A stretch of 64,000 nt of DNA from Entomortierella parvispora (lineage: Eukaryota > Mortierellomycota > Mortierellomycetes > Mortierellales > Mortierellaceae). Below, piece after piece: positions 23,167-33,644 of the stretch. The DNA lies in the NCBI GenBank assembly GCA_963573315.1, contig OY752145.1, positions 1,240,001 through 1,304,000 on the forward strand, written 5' to 3'. Position 1 is the stretch's first letter. The number at the start of each line of letters is the position of its first letter. The notes below the pieces were generated by a model. That model was not told the origin of the DNA. It did no database searches and saw only the letters and a program-made list of their open reading frames with translations. The translations under genes were made by a program, and so were the position numbers.

Positions 23167-24255
23167 ATGATCAGGATTCGCTCATTCACGCCATCAACGC
23201 TGGGACTCGGCAAGGTCGTTGGAATCGTGACCCCTACGGTCAATACATCTGCCGCACGGTTCCGCTTCTTTGCCACAGCTTCCGGGCGCGGCTCAACAAA
23301 AAAGGCCACGCCCTTCAAATACTCGCATCCAGACTCAAAAAACCCCAATGCAACTCTCTCGCCTTCTTCTATCGCCACTTCCTCTCCAGCAGCAACAGCA
23401 GCGGCGACTTTGGCAGCGACAACAGGATCAAGGACAGCCAAGAGAGCGGCTGCTAGTAGTGCCGGCTCGAACAGCAACTTTTCCCGCCAATTGGCCGATA
23501 TGTGCTCAAAACAGTAAAGTCCCAGTCCCTCTGCCTCTGCTCATACTGGTTTACAAGACAAGGAAGATAGCTTGCTTTGTAACCAAAGAAGGTTGGCCAA
23601 CTAACGAAAAGCGTTCTGCGGGGGTTGCCCCCTCTTTTGTACTCTTTTCTTTCCTCCTTTCCGTAGAGATGTAGTATTCTACACACCACCAGAGACACTT
23701 AAAAAGACATTCTGGCTCGCCTACGCAACCGCAGGATTGCAGTTGGTTTTCTGGGGCAACATTGCTCAATACGCTTTCACACACTACACCGACAACCCAA
23801 TGTTTTCTGCCACCCAGCCACCACCACCGCCACTCCCTCTTCCAGGAACCGAGGGAGTAGAATCTCTTGATGTGCCACTGGCGCCTCTTCGGACCCGAAT
23901 CTTGATTTCTGCTGGATTGATCGGAACAGGATTGGTGATTGCGTTCGGAATCTGTGCGATCCCTTGGCGCTATGTGACCCAATTGACGTTGTTGCGGGGC
24001 GGAACTCAGGTCCGGATCGAGACGGGAAGAAAGTTTCCCACAGGATATCACCGCGTCTACCCAATTCAGGATATGCAATGCCGACAGCAGCTTCTGACGA
24101 ACGTTGGACCTCAGGGAACATCGCCTATCAAGGAGGGATCGAGCGCTCATGTCATGTTGGGATCCAAGAAGGAACGCATGTCATTTTTTGTTGACCGACG
24201 CGGATGGTTCAAGGACACGAAACTCTGGGATAAGGTCTTTTACCGCCCCTACTAG
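23167..24255 (+). CDS. TMEM223: TMEM223-like mitochondrial inner-membrane protein
   Basis: Exons 23167-23513 and 23667-24255 encode 311 residues. Residues 1-40 are basic and hydroxylated with AARFRFFATAS, as for a mitochondrial presequence. Exon 2 contains the family layout: a DVVFY start, helix 1 (FWLAYATAGLQLVFWGNIA), a proline-rich loop, helix 2 (ISAGLIGTGLVIAFGICAI), then RGGTQVRIETGRKFPTG and the C-terminal block MSFFVDRRGWFKDTKLWDKV, which corresponds to the 'FLLDKTGHFPNTKLFD' region of animal TMEM223. Human TMEM223 is linked to cytochrome c oxidase (COX1) biogenesis; transfer of that role is inference. The presequence and middle (about 40-115) are Ser/Ala/Thr-rich. AATAAA is at 24288-24293. 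Confidence 0.82.
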
Positions 24256-24473
24256 ATGTTGTCGTACGCTACACACAGAGTTGCGAAAATAAAACAATCA
24301 TTTCCACAGCGGGCACCGCAGTGTTACTCACCACGCGAACATGTGACTGTCCCCATGAGTAAATTGACAGTGAAACCAAATCTCGGTGATTCTTTAAAAC
24401 CGCCTCCTAACCGTCTGCTCGAACTTCACTTCTCTCTTTCCTTTCGATCACTACTCTCGCCATAATAGACGCC

Positions 24474-26453
24474 ATGACCACCTCATTACCACACGTCTCC
24501 CGCGTAGAAGAGCTTAGGGAGCAGGCATCGACCTACGTTCCTCCTTATGTCCGTACAAAGTCCTTACCAGGAACACCTACTTGCGTCTCGCCCTCCCCTC
24601 TCGATAACCAATATCCAGACTACCTTCGTCTGATCCTCACTGCTCGTTGCTACGAGATTCTGAAGCAGACACCCTTGACCCATGCTATCAATCTCTCCAC
24701 CAGGACTCAAAACCAGATCTATCTCAAACGAGAGGATCTTCAGGATGTGTTCAGTTTCAAGATCCGCGGAGCCTACAACAAGATGGCACATTTGACAGAG
24801 GAGGAAAAGAGTCGAGGCGTGATTGCCTGTTCGGCTGGAAACCATGCCCAGGGTGTAGCTTCAGCCGCAAAGACGATGGGGATCAAAGCGACTATTGTAA
24901 TGCCGACTCCCACACCCGAGATCAAGTCCCGGAATGTATTAAGACTGGGATCGAGGGTCATCTTGCATGGCAAGAACTTTGACGAGGCTAAAGCCGAATG
25001 TGAGCGTTTGACGGCCTTGGAGAACTATACCAACATCCCCCCATTTGATGATCCATATGTCATTGCCGGTCAGGGAACCATTGGCGCCGAGATCTTGAGA
25101 CAGCACAACCTGCAAGAGATCCATGCCATCTTTTGCTGCGTAGGTGGCGGTGGACTGATTGCCGGAGTTGCCGCGTATGTGAAGCGGGTAGCGCCCCATA
25201 TCAAGATTGTAGGTTGCGAGACTGTGGATGCGAACGCCATGACACAAAGTCTGGCTGCGGGCAAGAGAGTGACCTTGACGGACGTTGGTCTGTTTGCAGA
25301 TGGAGCGGCGGTCAAAGTAGTAGGGGAGGAGCCTTTCCGACTTTGCCGGGATCTGGTGGATGAAATGGTGGAGGTGACCAGCGACGAGGTGAGGATATAC
25401 ATACCATCCATCCAATCCATCCCCAAATCACTCTTCTTATCTGTGACACATCGTTCTGTGCAGCATTCATTTGCCCGTGATTTGATGTGGATTGCCTGCC
25501 AAATTAAGCTCATACTGACTGGATTTCGGATTTCCGTCCTCCTCCGTCCGACTCTGACTGGGCGAAGTGCCCTTTTTTGAACCAAGCTGACTGATCTGTG
25601 TCTTCTTTTCTTCCTGTAGATCTGTGCTGCGATCAAGGACATCTTTGAGGATACCCGCTCGATTGTCGAGCCTGCCGGAGGACTCGCCGTCGCTGCCTGC
25701 AAAAAATACCTGCGCGAGCACAAGTTCACCAACAAGACCTGTGTCGCCGTTACCTCGGGCGCCAACATGAACTTTGAACGTCTTCGTTTTGTGGCCGAGC
25801 GTGCTCTCCTGGGAGAACAGAAGGAGGCCTTGCTATCGGTTGTTATCCCCGAGACCCCTGGTGCCTTCCTGAGACTCTACAAGCACATCCACCCCTTGAT
25901 GGTCACCGAGTTCTCTTATCGCTACGCGCCCAACAGGAGGGCTCAGATTTACATGTCCTTCCTTTGCCAGGACCGCAAGAAGGAGGTTCCTCTGATCATG
26001 GAAGCATTGGCTAAGGAGGACATGCAGGCTTGGGATATCAGCGAGGACGAAATGGCCAAGAGCCACGCCCGTTACATGATTGGAGGCCGTTCCGAAGCCG
26101 AGAATGAACGTATGTTCCGGTTCGAGTTCCCTGAGCGACCTGGTGCGTTGTTGCAGTTCTTGGAGGGTCTGCGGGCAGGCTGGAATGTGTCTTTGTTCCA
26201 CTACCGTAACCATGGTTCTGGTAAGTTCCCAGAGTTTTGATGTTTGCATCTATCTAAACGCTTGTTAACAGTCGGCAAACACGAGACTAATGTACAAAAC
26301 CAATTGCTGCTGATCGTAGATATGGGCAAGGTCCTTGCTGGATTGCAAGTACCAGAGGCAGACAATGACGAGTTTGCCAACTATCTCGCGCAGCTCAACT
26401 ATCACTGGGTTGAAGAGACAAACAATCCACTTTACAAGCAGTTCTTCTGTTAG
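24474..26453 (+). CDS. ILV1: Threonine dehydratase (biosynthetic, PLP-dependent)
   Basis: Exons 24474-25388, 25620-26220 and 26320-26453 encode 549 residues. The enzyme converts threonine to 2-oxobutanoate and ammonia, the first committed step to isoleucine, in mitochondria. The PLP lysine is in [13 protein letters not shown], the phosphate-binding Gly loop is [11 protein letters not shown], and [10 protein letters not shown] is also diagnostic. Two ACT-like regulatory modules follow, starting near [13 protein letters not shown] and [15 protein letters not shown], where isoleucine and valine act in the family. The last intron has two candidate acceptors, at 26271 and 26319; the second restores the family sequence [15 protein letters not shown] and is preferred. 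An obvious presequence is weak: the N-terminus [14 protein letters not shown] is short. AATAAA is at 26489-26494. Confidence 0.95.
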
Positions 26454-26790
26454 ATGATCGACATGGGGTCGCCAAAACCTGTACAAAAAATAAAAAATCA
26501 AAGAGTCAAAGAGTTACGTGTTCTGCAAGTTCAGAGGCAAGGATACGATCGCTCCGAAAGGAAGCCCAGGAAGAGTGCAGATGGACCGCATCAAAAGAAG
26601 GAAGACACCGTCAAAATGATGGCCGGCGGTCCGAGCCGAGCCAAGACAAGAGCAAAGACTGACAAATGGCGACGGGAGCAGAAATTTCGGTTCTGTGGCC
26701 AGTTCTCCATCCTGTTTCCAACCCATTCCTCTTCTTCTCCACAATTGACATTTCCATTCCGCAACCCCCTTCTTGCTCTCTTTTGCCAGC
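26454..26790. other. Intergenic region before the aldehyde dehydrogenase gene
   Basis: It holds the poly(A) signal of the threonine dehydratase gene (26489-26494) and a CT-rich leader (26721-26780) before the next ATG. No gene is seen. Confidence 0.5.
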
Positions 26791-28714
26791 ATGACCATTC
26801 TCGCCTTCACCCCTGTCGAGGACATTCCTCAGGTGCGGTTCCTTTTCGCTTTTCGACTGTTCAACAGATTTTATTTACGCTTTTCGACTGGTCGACAGAT
26901 TTTATTTACCAACCTTTTTTTCTTATCTTGGTCCGCGTCATGAACGCGTATGATCTTTTTTTTTGTATATTCCAAACTCTTGTAGATTATCCAAGAGCTC
27001 CGCACCACCTTCCAGTCGGGCTTGACCAAGCCTCTTCAATACCGCAAGGAACAGCTCAAGGGCTTGCACAACCTCGTGGCTGAGAATGAGGCCGCATTTC
27101 AAGAGGCTGCCTATCTGGATCTTCACAAGCCTCCCATGGAATTGATGCTCGGTGAGGCCGGGATGGTCAAGCAAGAGTGCGTGGACGCCCTCAAGGAGCT
27201 TGATAACTGGGCCAAGCCTCAAAAGGTCAAGGGAACGTTTTTGAATCGATTGGATAAACCTCACATCCGAAAGGAGCCTTTGGGCATGGTCTTGATCATT
27301 GGTGCTTGGAACTATCCCTTGAATCTGCTACTGGCCCCTGCTGTCGGAGCAATTGCGGCCGGCAACACAGTATTGTTGAAGCCTTCAGAGGTAGCCCCTC
27401 ACACTGCAGCCTTGATCACCAAGTTGTTGCCGGTTTATCTGGACCAAAGGGCCTACAGGATTATCAACGGCGCAGCAGTCGAGACGACCTTGGTGCTGGA
27501 GCACAAGTTTGATCACATCTTTTACACTGGCAGTGGATCCATTGGAAGGATCATCATGACAGCAGCAGCCAAGCAACTGACACCTGTAACATTGGAACTG
27601 GGCGGAAAGAGGTAAAGATCCCGTCCCGCTTTTCCATGACTCTGCAAAAACCAAAAGGCATCTCCAGTTCTGTGTTATTTAACCCATGAATTTTCTCAAT
27701 GTAGTCCAGTGTTTGTGGCCAAGGATACGGATGTGGCGTTGACGGCCCGTCGATTGGTCTGGTCCAAGTTATACAATTCTGGCCAGACGTGCATCGCCCC
27801 TGATTACTTGCTTGTCGAACGAGGAATCGAACAGGACCTCGTGAAGCAACTGAAGGCCACAATTGACGATTTTTACCAAGGCAATCCTCAAAAGTCGGCT
27901 TCGTATGGTCGCATCGTCAACAAGCAGCACTATAATCGATTGATGAATGTGTTGAAGCGCACTCAGGGCGAGGTTGTGATCGGTGGCTATGGTGATGAAT
28001 CTGATCTGTTCCTGTACCCCACTGTCGTCTTGAACGTTGGACCGGACGATGCTTTGATGGAGAACGAGCTGTTTGGGCCAATCCTGCCTTTGATGGTTGT
28101 GGATTCGATGCAGCAGGCAATCGACCATGTGAACAGGGGCGACCAGCCTTTGGCGTTGTATGTGTTTAGCAAGAACCAAAAGACGATTGATCATATCCTG
28201 GACAACACTCGATCTGGAAGCGTGGTGGTGAACGATGCATTGACCCAGTTTGTGGTCACGAGCATGCCCTTTGGAGGAACTGGACCCTCGGGCATTGGCA
28301 ATTACCATGGTCAGAGATCGTTTGACATCTTCTCGCACGAGCGTGGCACATTGATCAAGAAGCAGGGCATGGAGAAGGCTAACAACATTCGTTATCCTGT
28401 GAGTCCCTGTTGTCCTTTTTTGTTTGCTGTTTGCACAGATCGACTATGGCTGGCTGGGACCATCCAGTATTCAAGGACTAACCACATATTGTTTTGCTTC
28501 TATAACAGCCGTATACCGACAAGAAGCTCTCTTGGGCGCAATGGATCCTCTATGACAAGAAGAGATACGCACCCAATGCAGCCAACCCAGGCGCGGTGGC
28601 AGCCAAAGGTAACACTGGCGCTCTTTGACGAGGGCATGCAATGGGCAGATGATGATTGAAGGACAGTCAGACTGACAGACGGCGTTCTTTTTGTTGCCCA
28701 CAGCCAAGTTGTAG
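26791..28714 (+). CDS. HFD1: ALDH3-type fatty aldehyde dehydrogenase
   Basis: Exons 26791-26832, 26986-27611, 27705-28398, 28509-28608 and 28704-28714 encode 490 residues; keeping the last intron gives a 493-residue form ending at 28628. It oxidises long-chain aldehydes to acids with NAD(P). Visible are the cofactor segment IIGAWNYPLNLLLAPAVG, FYTGSGSIGR, the general-base Glu in VTLELGGKSP (split by an intron), the catalytic Cys in NSGQTCIAPDY, and the ALDH3 motif MPFGGTGPSGIGNYHG. The first exon of 14 codons precedes IIQELRTTFQSG, where the family begins. The fully spliced form ends AAKAKL, a canonical peroxisomal PTS1; the unspliced form ends GNTGAL, without it. No C-terminal membrane anchor is seen. 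Yeast Hfd1 acts at lipid droplets and mitochondria; several fungal relatives are peroxisomal or ER-bound. Confidence 0.93.
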
Positions 28715-29066
28715 AAGAGTCAATGCCATTACCGTCTACCGACGATAGGGGACAGGGCCCCAATAAAGCAATCCGCCAGGCGGGGTTGTGACCATTGTTT
28801 ACCCGTCGCCTTGTTTCGCAGCGAACGAGTCATCGAGGGAAAAAAAAGAATTTTTTGGTCGCGGGCAGGCAGGCGGGCAAAGAAAGGGAAAGAAAGAGAG
28901 GCGACGGACACAATAAAAGAGGTCGCTGCCTGCAAAGCATTGCTTCTTTTTCTTGTAACAATCCGCCCTTGTTCATTTCAATCGTCGTTCTTTTGCACCC
29001 CGATTGATCTTACCCCATCCCCTCATCCTCTCCTCTCCCCTCCTCCACCCACCTTCCATCTTTATA
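28715..29066 (+). promoter_or_regulatory. Promoter/leader of adenylosuccinate synthase gene
   Basis: 352 bases with a G/A-rich left half (28839-28920) and a strongly CT-rich leader (28985-29060) directly before the ATG. No coding frame of its own is supported, and no purine-response element was recognised. Confidence 0.4.
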
Positions 29067-31179
29067 ATGTCAATGTCCGCTGGCATGTCCAAGCAGGGCG
29101 TCACCGTCGTTCTCGGTGCCCAATGGGGCGACGAGGGCAAGGGAAAGCTCTCCGATATCCTCTCCCAGGAGGCCGATGTCTGTGCCCGTTGCCAGGTAAC
29201 AGATCCATGTCCTGCCGCACACTCTACAACTCCTCTCGTCCTTCATTCTTGACGCAAAAGAGCCAGCGATCTGTCGTGGATCTATCGTGGATCGATGTTG
29301 GATCAATGTTGATCAGTATGAAGAGCCGTGGGATTTTTTTTACTCTCTCCTTCTCTCCTTCTTCCAAAACCTGATCTAAACTGTGCAATCATCGTTTTAT
29401 TAGGGAGGCAACAACGCCGGACACACCATTGTCGTTGGCAAGACCAAGTATGACTTCCACATGCTCCCCTCCGGTAAGGAAATCAGTCTGCAGGATTACG
29501 ATTACGGTGCAAGAACGATCGAATCTTGTCATCTGGTTCTAAAACGTGTGCTTCGCGTCTTCTTCCTTGTACTCTCTATTTCATCCAATAGGTTTGGTCA
29601 ACCAGACCTGCACCTCCGTCGTCGGTGCCGGTGTCGTTGTCCACGTTCCCTCTTTCTTTGAGGAGCTCAAGAACTTGGAGAACAAGGGTATGTTGTGTAC
29701 TTCCGATCCCTTGCAGATAAAAAGATCGACTCTTGGTCCCCGCCCATCTATTTTTTACCCCCTGCTCTCGCTTCACTTGGGACCCCATTTTTTGTGCACC
29801 TTATTTTCATGACCTCGGCTGGCTGCATGTGTATTTTCTTTTCCTTTGAACTAACATATTCATCTCTTGGTTACAGGTCTCGATTGCACTGGACGCCTCT
29901 ATGTCTCTGACAGAGCTCATCTTGTTTTTGATGTCCACCAGATTATTGACGGACTCAAGGAGCTTGAATTGGGACGCGGAAGGTAAAAAAAAAAAATTGC
30001 CAACCAAAGCAGATTCTAAACTTATCGTTGCCGAAATCCACCAACACGGCGCCAATTGTCGGTCGGTAAAGAACTGGAGAGGTCAAGATGGGATGACTCA
30101 CTCGATCTTTTTTTTTCTTCTTTTTTTCCTCTTCCCTTTTTTTTTTTATTCTCCCACTTGCAGCATTGGTACCACCCGTAAGGGAATTGGCCCAACCTAC
30201 TCTTCCAAGGCCTCCCGCTCTGGTCTCCGTGTGCACCACTTGTACAACTTTGAAGAGTTTTCGGAGAAGTTCCGTGCCCTTGTTGCCAACAAGCACAAGC
30301 GCTATGGTGCCTTTGACTACGATGTCGAGGCCGAACTCGTCAGATACAAGGTATATGCAAAACAGGAATATCAAGGAAGAAAGAACGAGGAATGTGAAAA
30401 TGTCGAGGTTGCATGATGGACAAGAGGACTGACCCTTCTTTTCTATTGAAATACTCAAAAAAAAACAGGATTTGGCCGAGAAGCTCAGACCCTATGTCAT
30501 TGACAGCGTGTACTTCATGAACAGCGCCATCAAGAGCCAGAAGAAGGTCTTGGTCGAGGGAGCTAACGCTTTGATGTTGGATTTGGACTGGGGTACCTAC
30601 CCCTATGTGACCTCCTCCAACACAACGATCGGAGGTGTCTGCACTGGATTGGGAATCCCACCCCAGACCATCTCCAAGGTCATTGGTGTGGTCAAGGCCT
30701 ACACCACCCGTGTCGGTGGAGGACCTTTCCCCACTGAGCAATTGAACGAGACTGGCGAGTACTTGCAGACGGTTGGTTTCGAGTTTGGTGTGACGACAGG
30801 ACGCAAGCGTCGCTGCGGATGGTTGGATATGGTCGTTGTCAACTACTCGACCATCATCAACGGATACACTTCGTTGAACATCACCAAGCTCGATATTTTG
30901 GATCAATTGGACGAGATCAAGATTGGTGTCGCTTACAAGGTTGACGGCAAGGTCCTCGAGGGCTTCCCCGCCAACTTGTCCGTGTTGGAGCGTGTTGAGG
31001 TCGAGTACGAGGTTTTGCCCGGCTGGAAGACTGATATCTCAAAGTGCCGTTCTTTCGAGGACTTGCCCGTCAACGCTCAAAAGTACATCCGTCGCATTGA
31101 GGAGCTTTGCGGAGTCCCTGTGGAATGGATCGGTGTCGGTGTTGACCGTGATGACATGGTTACTATCCCTCAAGCATAA
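29067..31179 (+). CDS. ADE12: Adenylosuccinate synthase
   Basis: Six exons, 29067-29195, 29404-29473, 29592-29687, 29877-29982, 30164-30350 and 30469-31179, encode 432 residues, as usual for eukaryotic enzymes. It forms adenylosuccinate from IMP, aspartate and GTP on the way to AMP in the cytosol. The P-loop-like [23 protein letters not shown], the IMP-binding [14 protein letters not shown] equivalent ([18 protein letters not shown] here), [18 protein letters not shown] and [16 protein letters not shown] are all intact. The first five exons are short with introns of about 100-210 nt, while 55 percent of the protein lies in the last. Met1, Met3 and Met7 are possible starts; Met1 is chosen because only a short leader precedes the family start. 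Confidence 0.97.
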
Positions 31180-31549
31180 AGACCGTGGAAGGATAAAAAG
31201 GATAAAAAAGAAGAAAAAGAGTTCCATGCGAGTGTTTTGGAAGGTAAGAACTAGGAACAGCAGCAGCAGACATTAAAAGCCGTATGGTACACAAAAGATA
31301 AAAACAAAGGGGACGCGCGAAGGATACCCCACTCATCATACAGCTATCGTGAGCGCGAATCTTTGATCTCCGAAGAATAATAAAAAAACCTCCAAGCATC
31401 ATCATTATTATCATTGTCAGTGTTGGCCTGGGTAACATTCGAAATGAGCTGGTTTTTTTATGTTGGGCAGCATTTGTCCTGTGTCTATGTTATATGTCAT
31501 CACTTTTTAGTCTTTCGTCGAGTTGAGTTGTATTGTACATGCGATCCTT
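31180..31549. other. Convergent intergenic region
   Basis: The 3' flanks of the adenylosuccinate synthase and Tam41 genes meet here. A-rich stretches and AATAAA-like words occur (for example 31377-31386). No gene is seen. Confidence 0.5.
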
Positions 31550-33644
31550 CTACTTGGAGCGACCCCACCACTTGCCCAGCTTCTGTACTCCGTAGTGTCC
31601 CGTCTTGACAAGACCTGCGGTGGCGATGCCTTTGACGGACTGAGTCAAGGCCGGGATCTGAACGATCGAGTGCACCGTCTTGGCAATGTATTTGTCCAGA
31701 TCTGGCGCGGACGCGACTGACTGAATCTCTTGGCCCTTTTCGGTCTCTTCCTTGACAATCTCAACCCCTGCCTTGGACAACGCTGAGCGGTAACGGTACA
31801 GCACTCCCTCCTTCAGTTTCGGTGGCAGCTTTTGGAACGTCCGAGATCGGACCAAAGGCGAATCATCTTGTTCCAAGAACCCTTCCCGCAGTGTCGTCAC
31901 ATTGTTCAAATTCGCCAACAGGGGATCGTACAGTCGATGAAACTGGGACAGTTGGGCCTTTACAATATTTTGGACCTTGTGGGGATTCTCGCCAATACTC
32001 ATCCGGAAGTCGCCCAAGTACGACAGACCCGCAATCTTTGTGAACAGTTCCTCGGATGTGAATTGCTTTGGAAGTGAAAGCAGCGCTACTCGGGTGGCGT
32101 TGAAGAGATTGACCTGGTTTGACAGCCTCGTCCTTGGATCATCAATCAGAATCTTGACGGGTTTGTGAAGTCGTCCAGAGACGTACATGGTCTCCCAGTT
32201 CAAGAGATCATGGCAAAGTGTATCGATCGAGACCACGCCGTACTTGATCAACATCCCGTTCACCTCCACAAACGGATTAAAGTAGACTCCGGCTCCGAAT
32301 CGTTCCTGAGTCATGGCAACAGCCTTACTTCCGAGCTTGCCCAAGATCGAGTAGTGATGTGGATTTGCTTGGAGGTTAAGCGAATGCCAATGCTGAGGAT
32401 GAGACACACCGAAGATGAAATCCACCATGGGTTTTTTCTATCAACAGGTCAGACAGAGAACATTTTCTGCACGCGTCAATGGTAGGTTCAAGACTAATGG
32501 CCATCCTTTCTCCGTTGCGGTAAAAAAAGAAAAAAGTGAAAAATCCCTCAGGCATATGACAACGATTCTAGATCCGCGGGGTCGTCCATGCTCTTTGAGC
32601 TGCTTTCGCCTGTTCAGCCAGGACCCGGAAATCGCTCTTCCTTGTCGACGTTATCCCCACACAAAGCCGAATTTCCTTTTTTTGTCCAAAGAGTCACTCT
32701 CAATCCAAATGCCTGATCTCTTTCTTTCTTTTTTTTTGCTGGGGCGGACCCGTCGTTGCTCTGACTGCCAAAAAAAAAGAGAGAGAAATGAACGAGGCTC
32801 TCATTTGCCTTCCCGTGGGCATATTTTTCCACTTTTTTTTTCTTCTTTCGCACAAATAAGAGGGATTCCCAGAGTGTGTAAGCCAGCCAGTCCTTCCAGA
32901 ACCACTGGGGTGAAGAAACGCTTTTGGATAGATCAAAGAAAGGCGATCCACAATTCCATTCTTCCATGCTCCAGTAACGTCCCCGGATCAAAAAAAACGC
33001 AAGCATGTCGTCTTTACCTTGCCATCGTACCCCTTCTGGGCAAAGACTCCGCTGCCATATGCAAACGCGTAACGGATCGGAGCCTTGTGGTGGATCGTGT
33101 CGACCACGGCCTTGAGTTGCTCCCACATTTCATTATCAATGTCAATGTGTTGATTGTCGCCAAACTTGGGTGGCAATCGAGACATGTCTGGAGGGACCTC
33201 AAAGTCCCGAATATAGTTGGGTCGACGTTGTCGTTGTGGGCGGTTCTGTTTTGACGGTGTCCCTGGGGCGTTATTGTCGTTTTTACCAGGTGGAGGAGGG
33301 GAAGGTGCAGAGGATTCCGATGCGACGGCTGCTGCATTGCCATTGTGGGTGAATCGCTTCTGATCAGCAAAGATCCCTTGTCCAGAGAGTGAAGAAGACA
33401 AAGAACAGGCACGCGTAGAGTAAGGAGCGGCGGCTGTTGTCCGGCGGTTCCTGTTGTTGCTGTGATCCTTGGGTAGGTACGCGACTACATAGCGAAGGCC
33501 TTGCTTCTGGCAGCGGGCAACGGCGCCGGGCTAGAGAAAGCAGAGAGGAGAAGCAGAGGTGAGTCCTCTGGAGGTAGGAGGCAGTCCCTGCAATTCTGCT
33601 AGCAAATGGAGGCATACCGCTGCGGAGACGATGGGGATTAGCAT
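31550..33644 (-). CDS. TAM41: Tam41, mitochondrial CDP-diacylglycerol synthase
   Basis: Minus-strand exons 33644-33618, 33530-33018 and 32437-31550 join in frame to 475 residues. Tam41 makes CDP-diacylglycerol from phosphatidic acid and CTP on the matrix side of the inner membrane, feeding cardiolipin synthesis. The nucleotidyltransferase-like segment FAYGSGVFAQ, then KKPMVDFIFGVSHPQHWHSLN, NPHHYSILGKLG, and KYGVVSIDTLCHDLLNWE are family signatures. Residues 1-100 are basic and Ser/Pro/Asn-rich, with RYVVAYLPKDHSNNRNRRT as a likely presequence. The first exon has only nine codons (MLIPIVSAA). The second intron is 580 nt, unusually long here, yet the flanking exons restore the conserved block without missing residues. 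Confidence 0.93.

Noticed and set aside
26221-26319. Short version of the second threonine dehydratase intron (acceptor at 26271)
   Set aside because: It keeps the frame but inserts 16 residues into the conserved HG(A/S)D(V/M)GKVLAG block; the acceptor at 26319 restores the family sequence.
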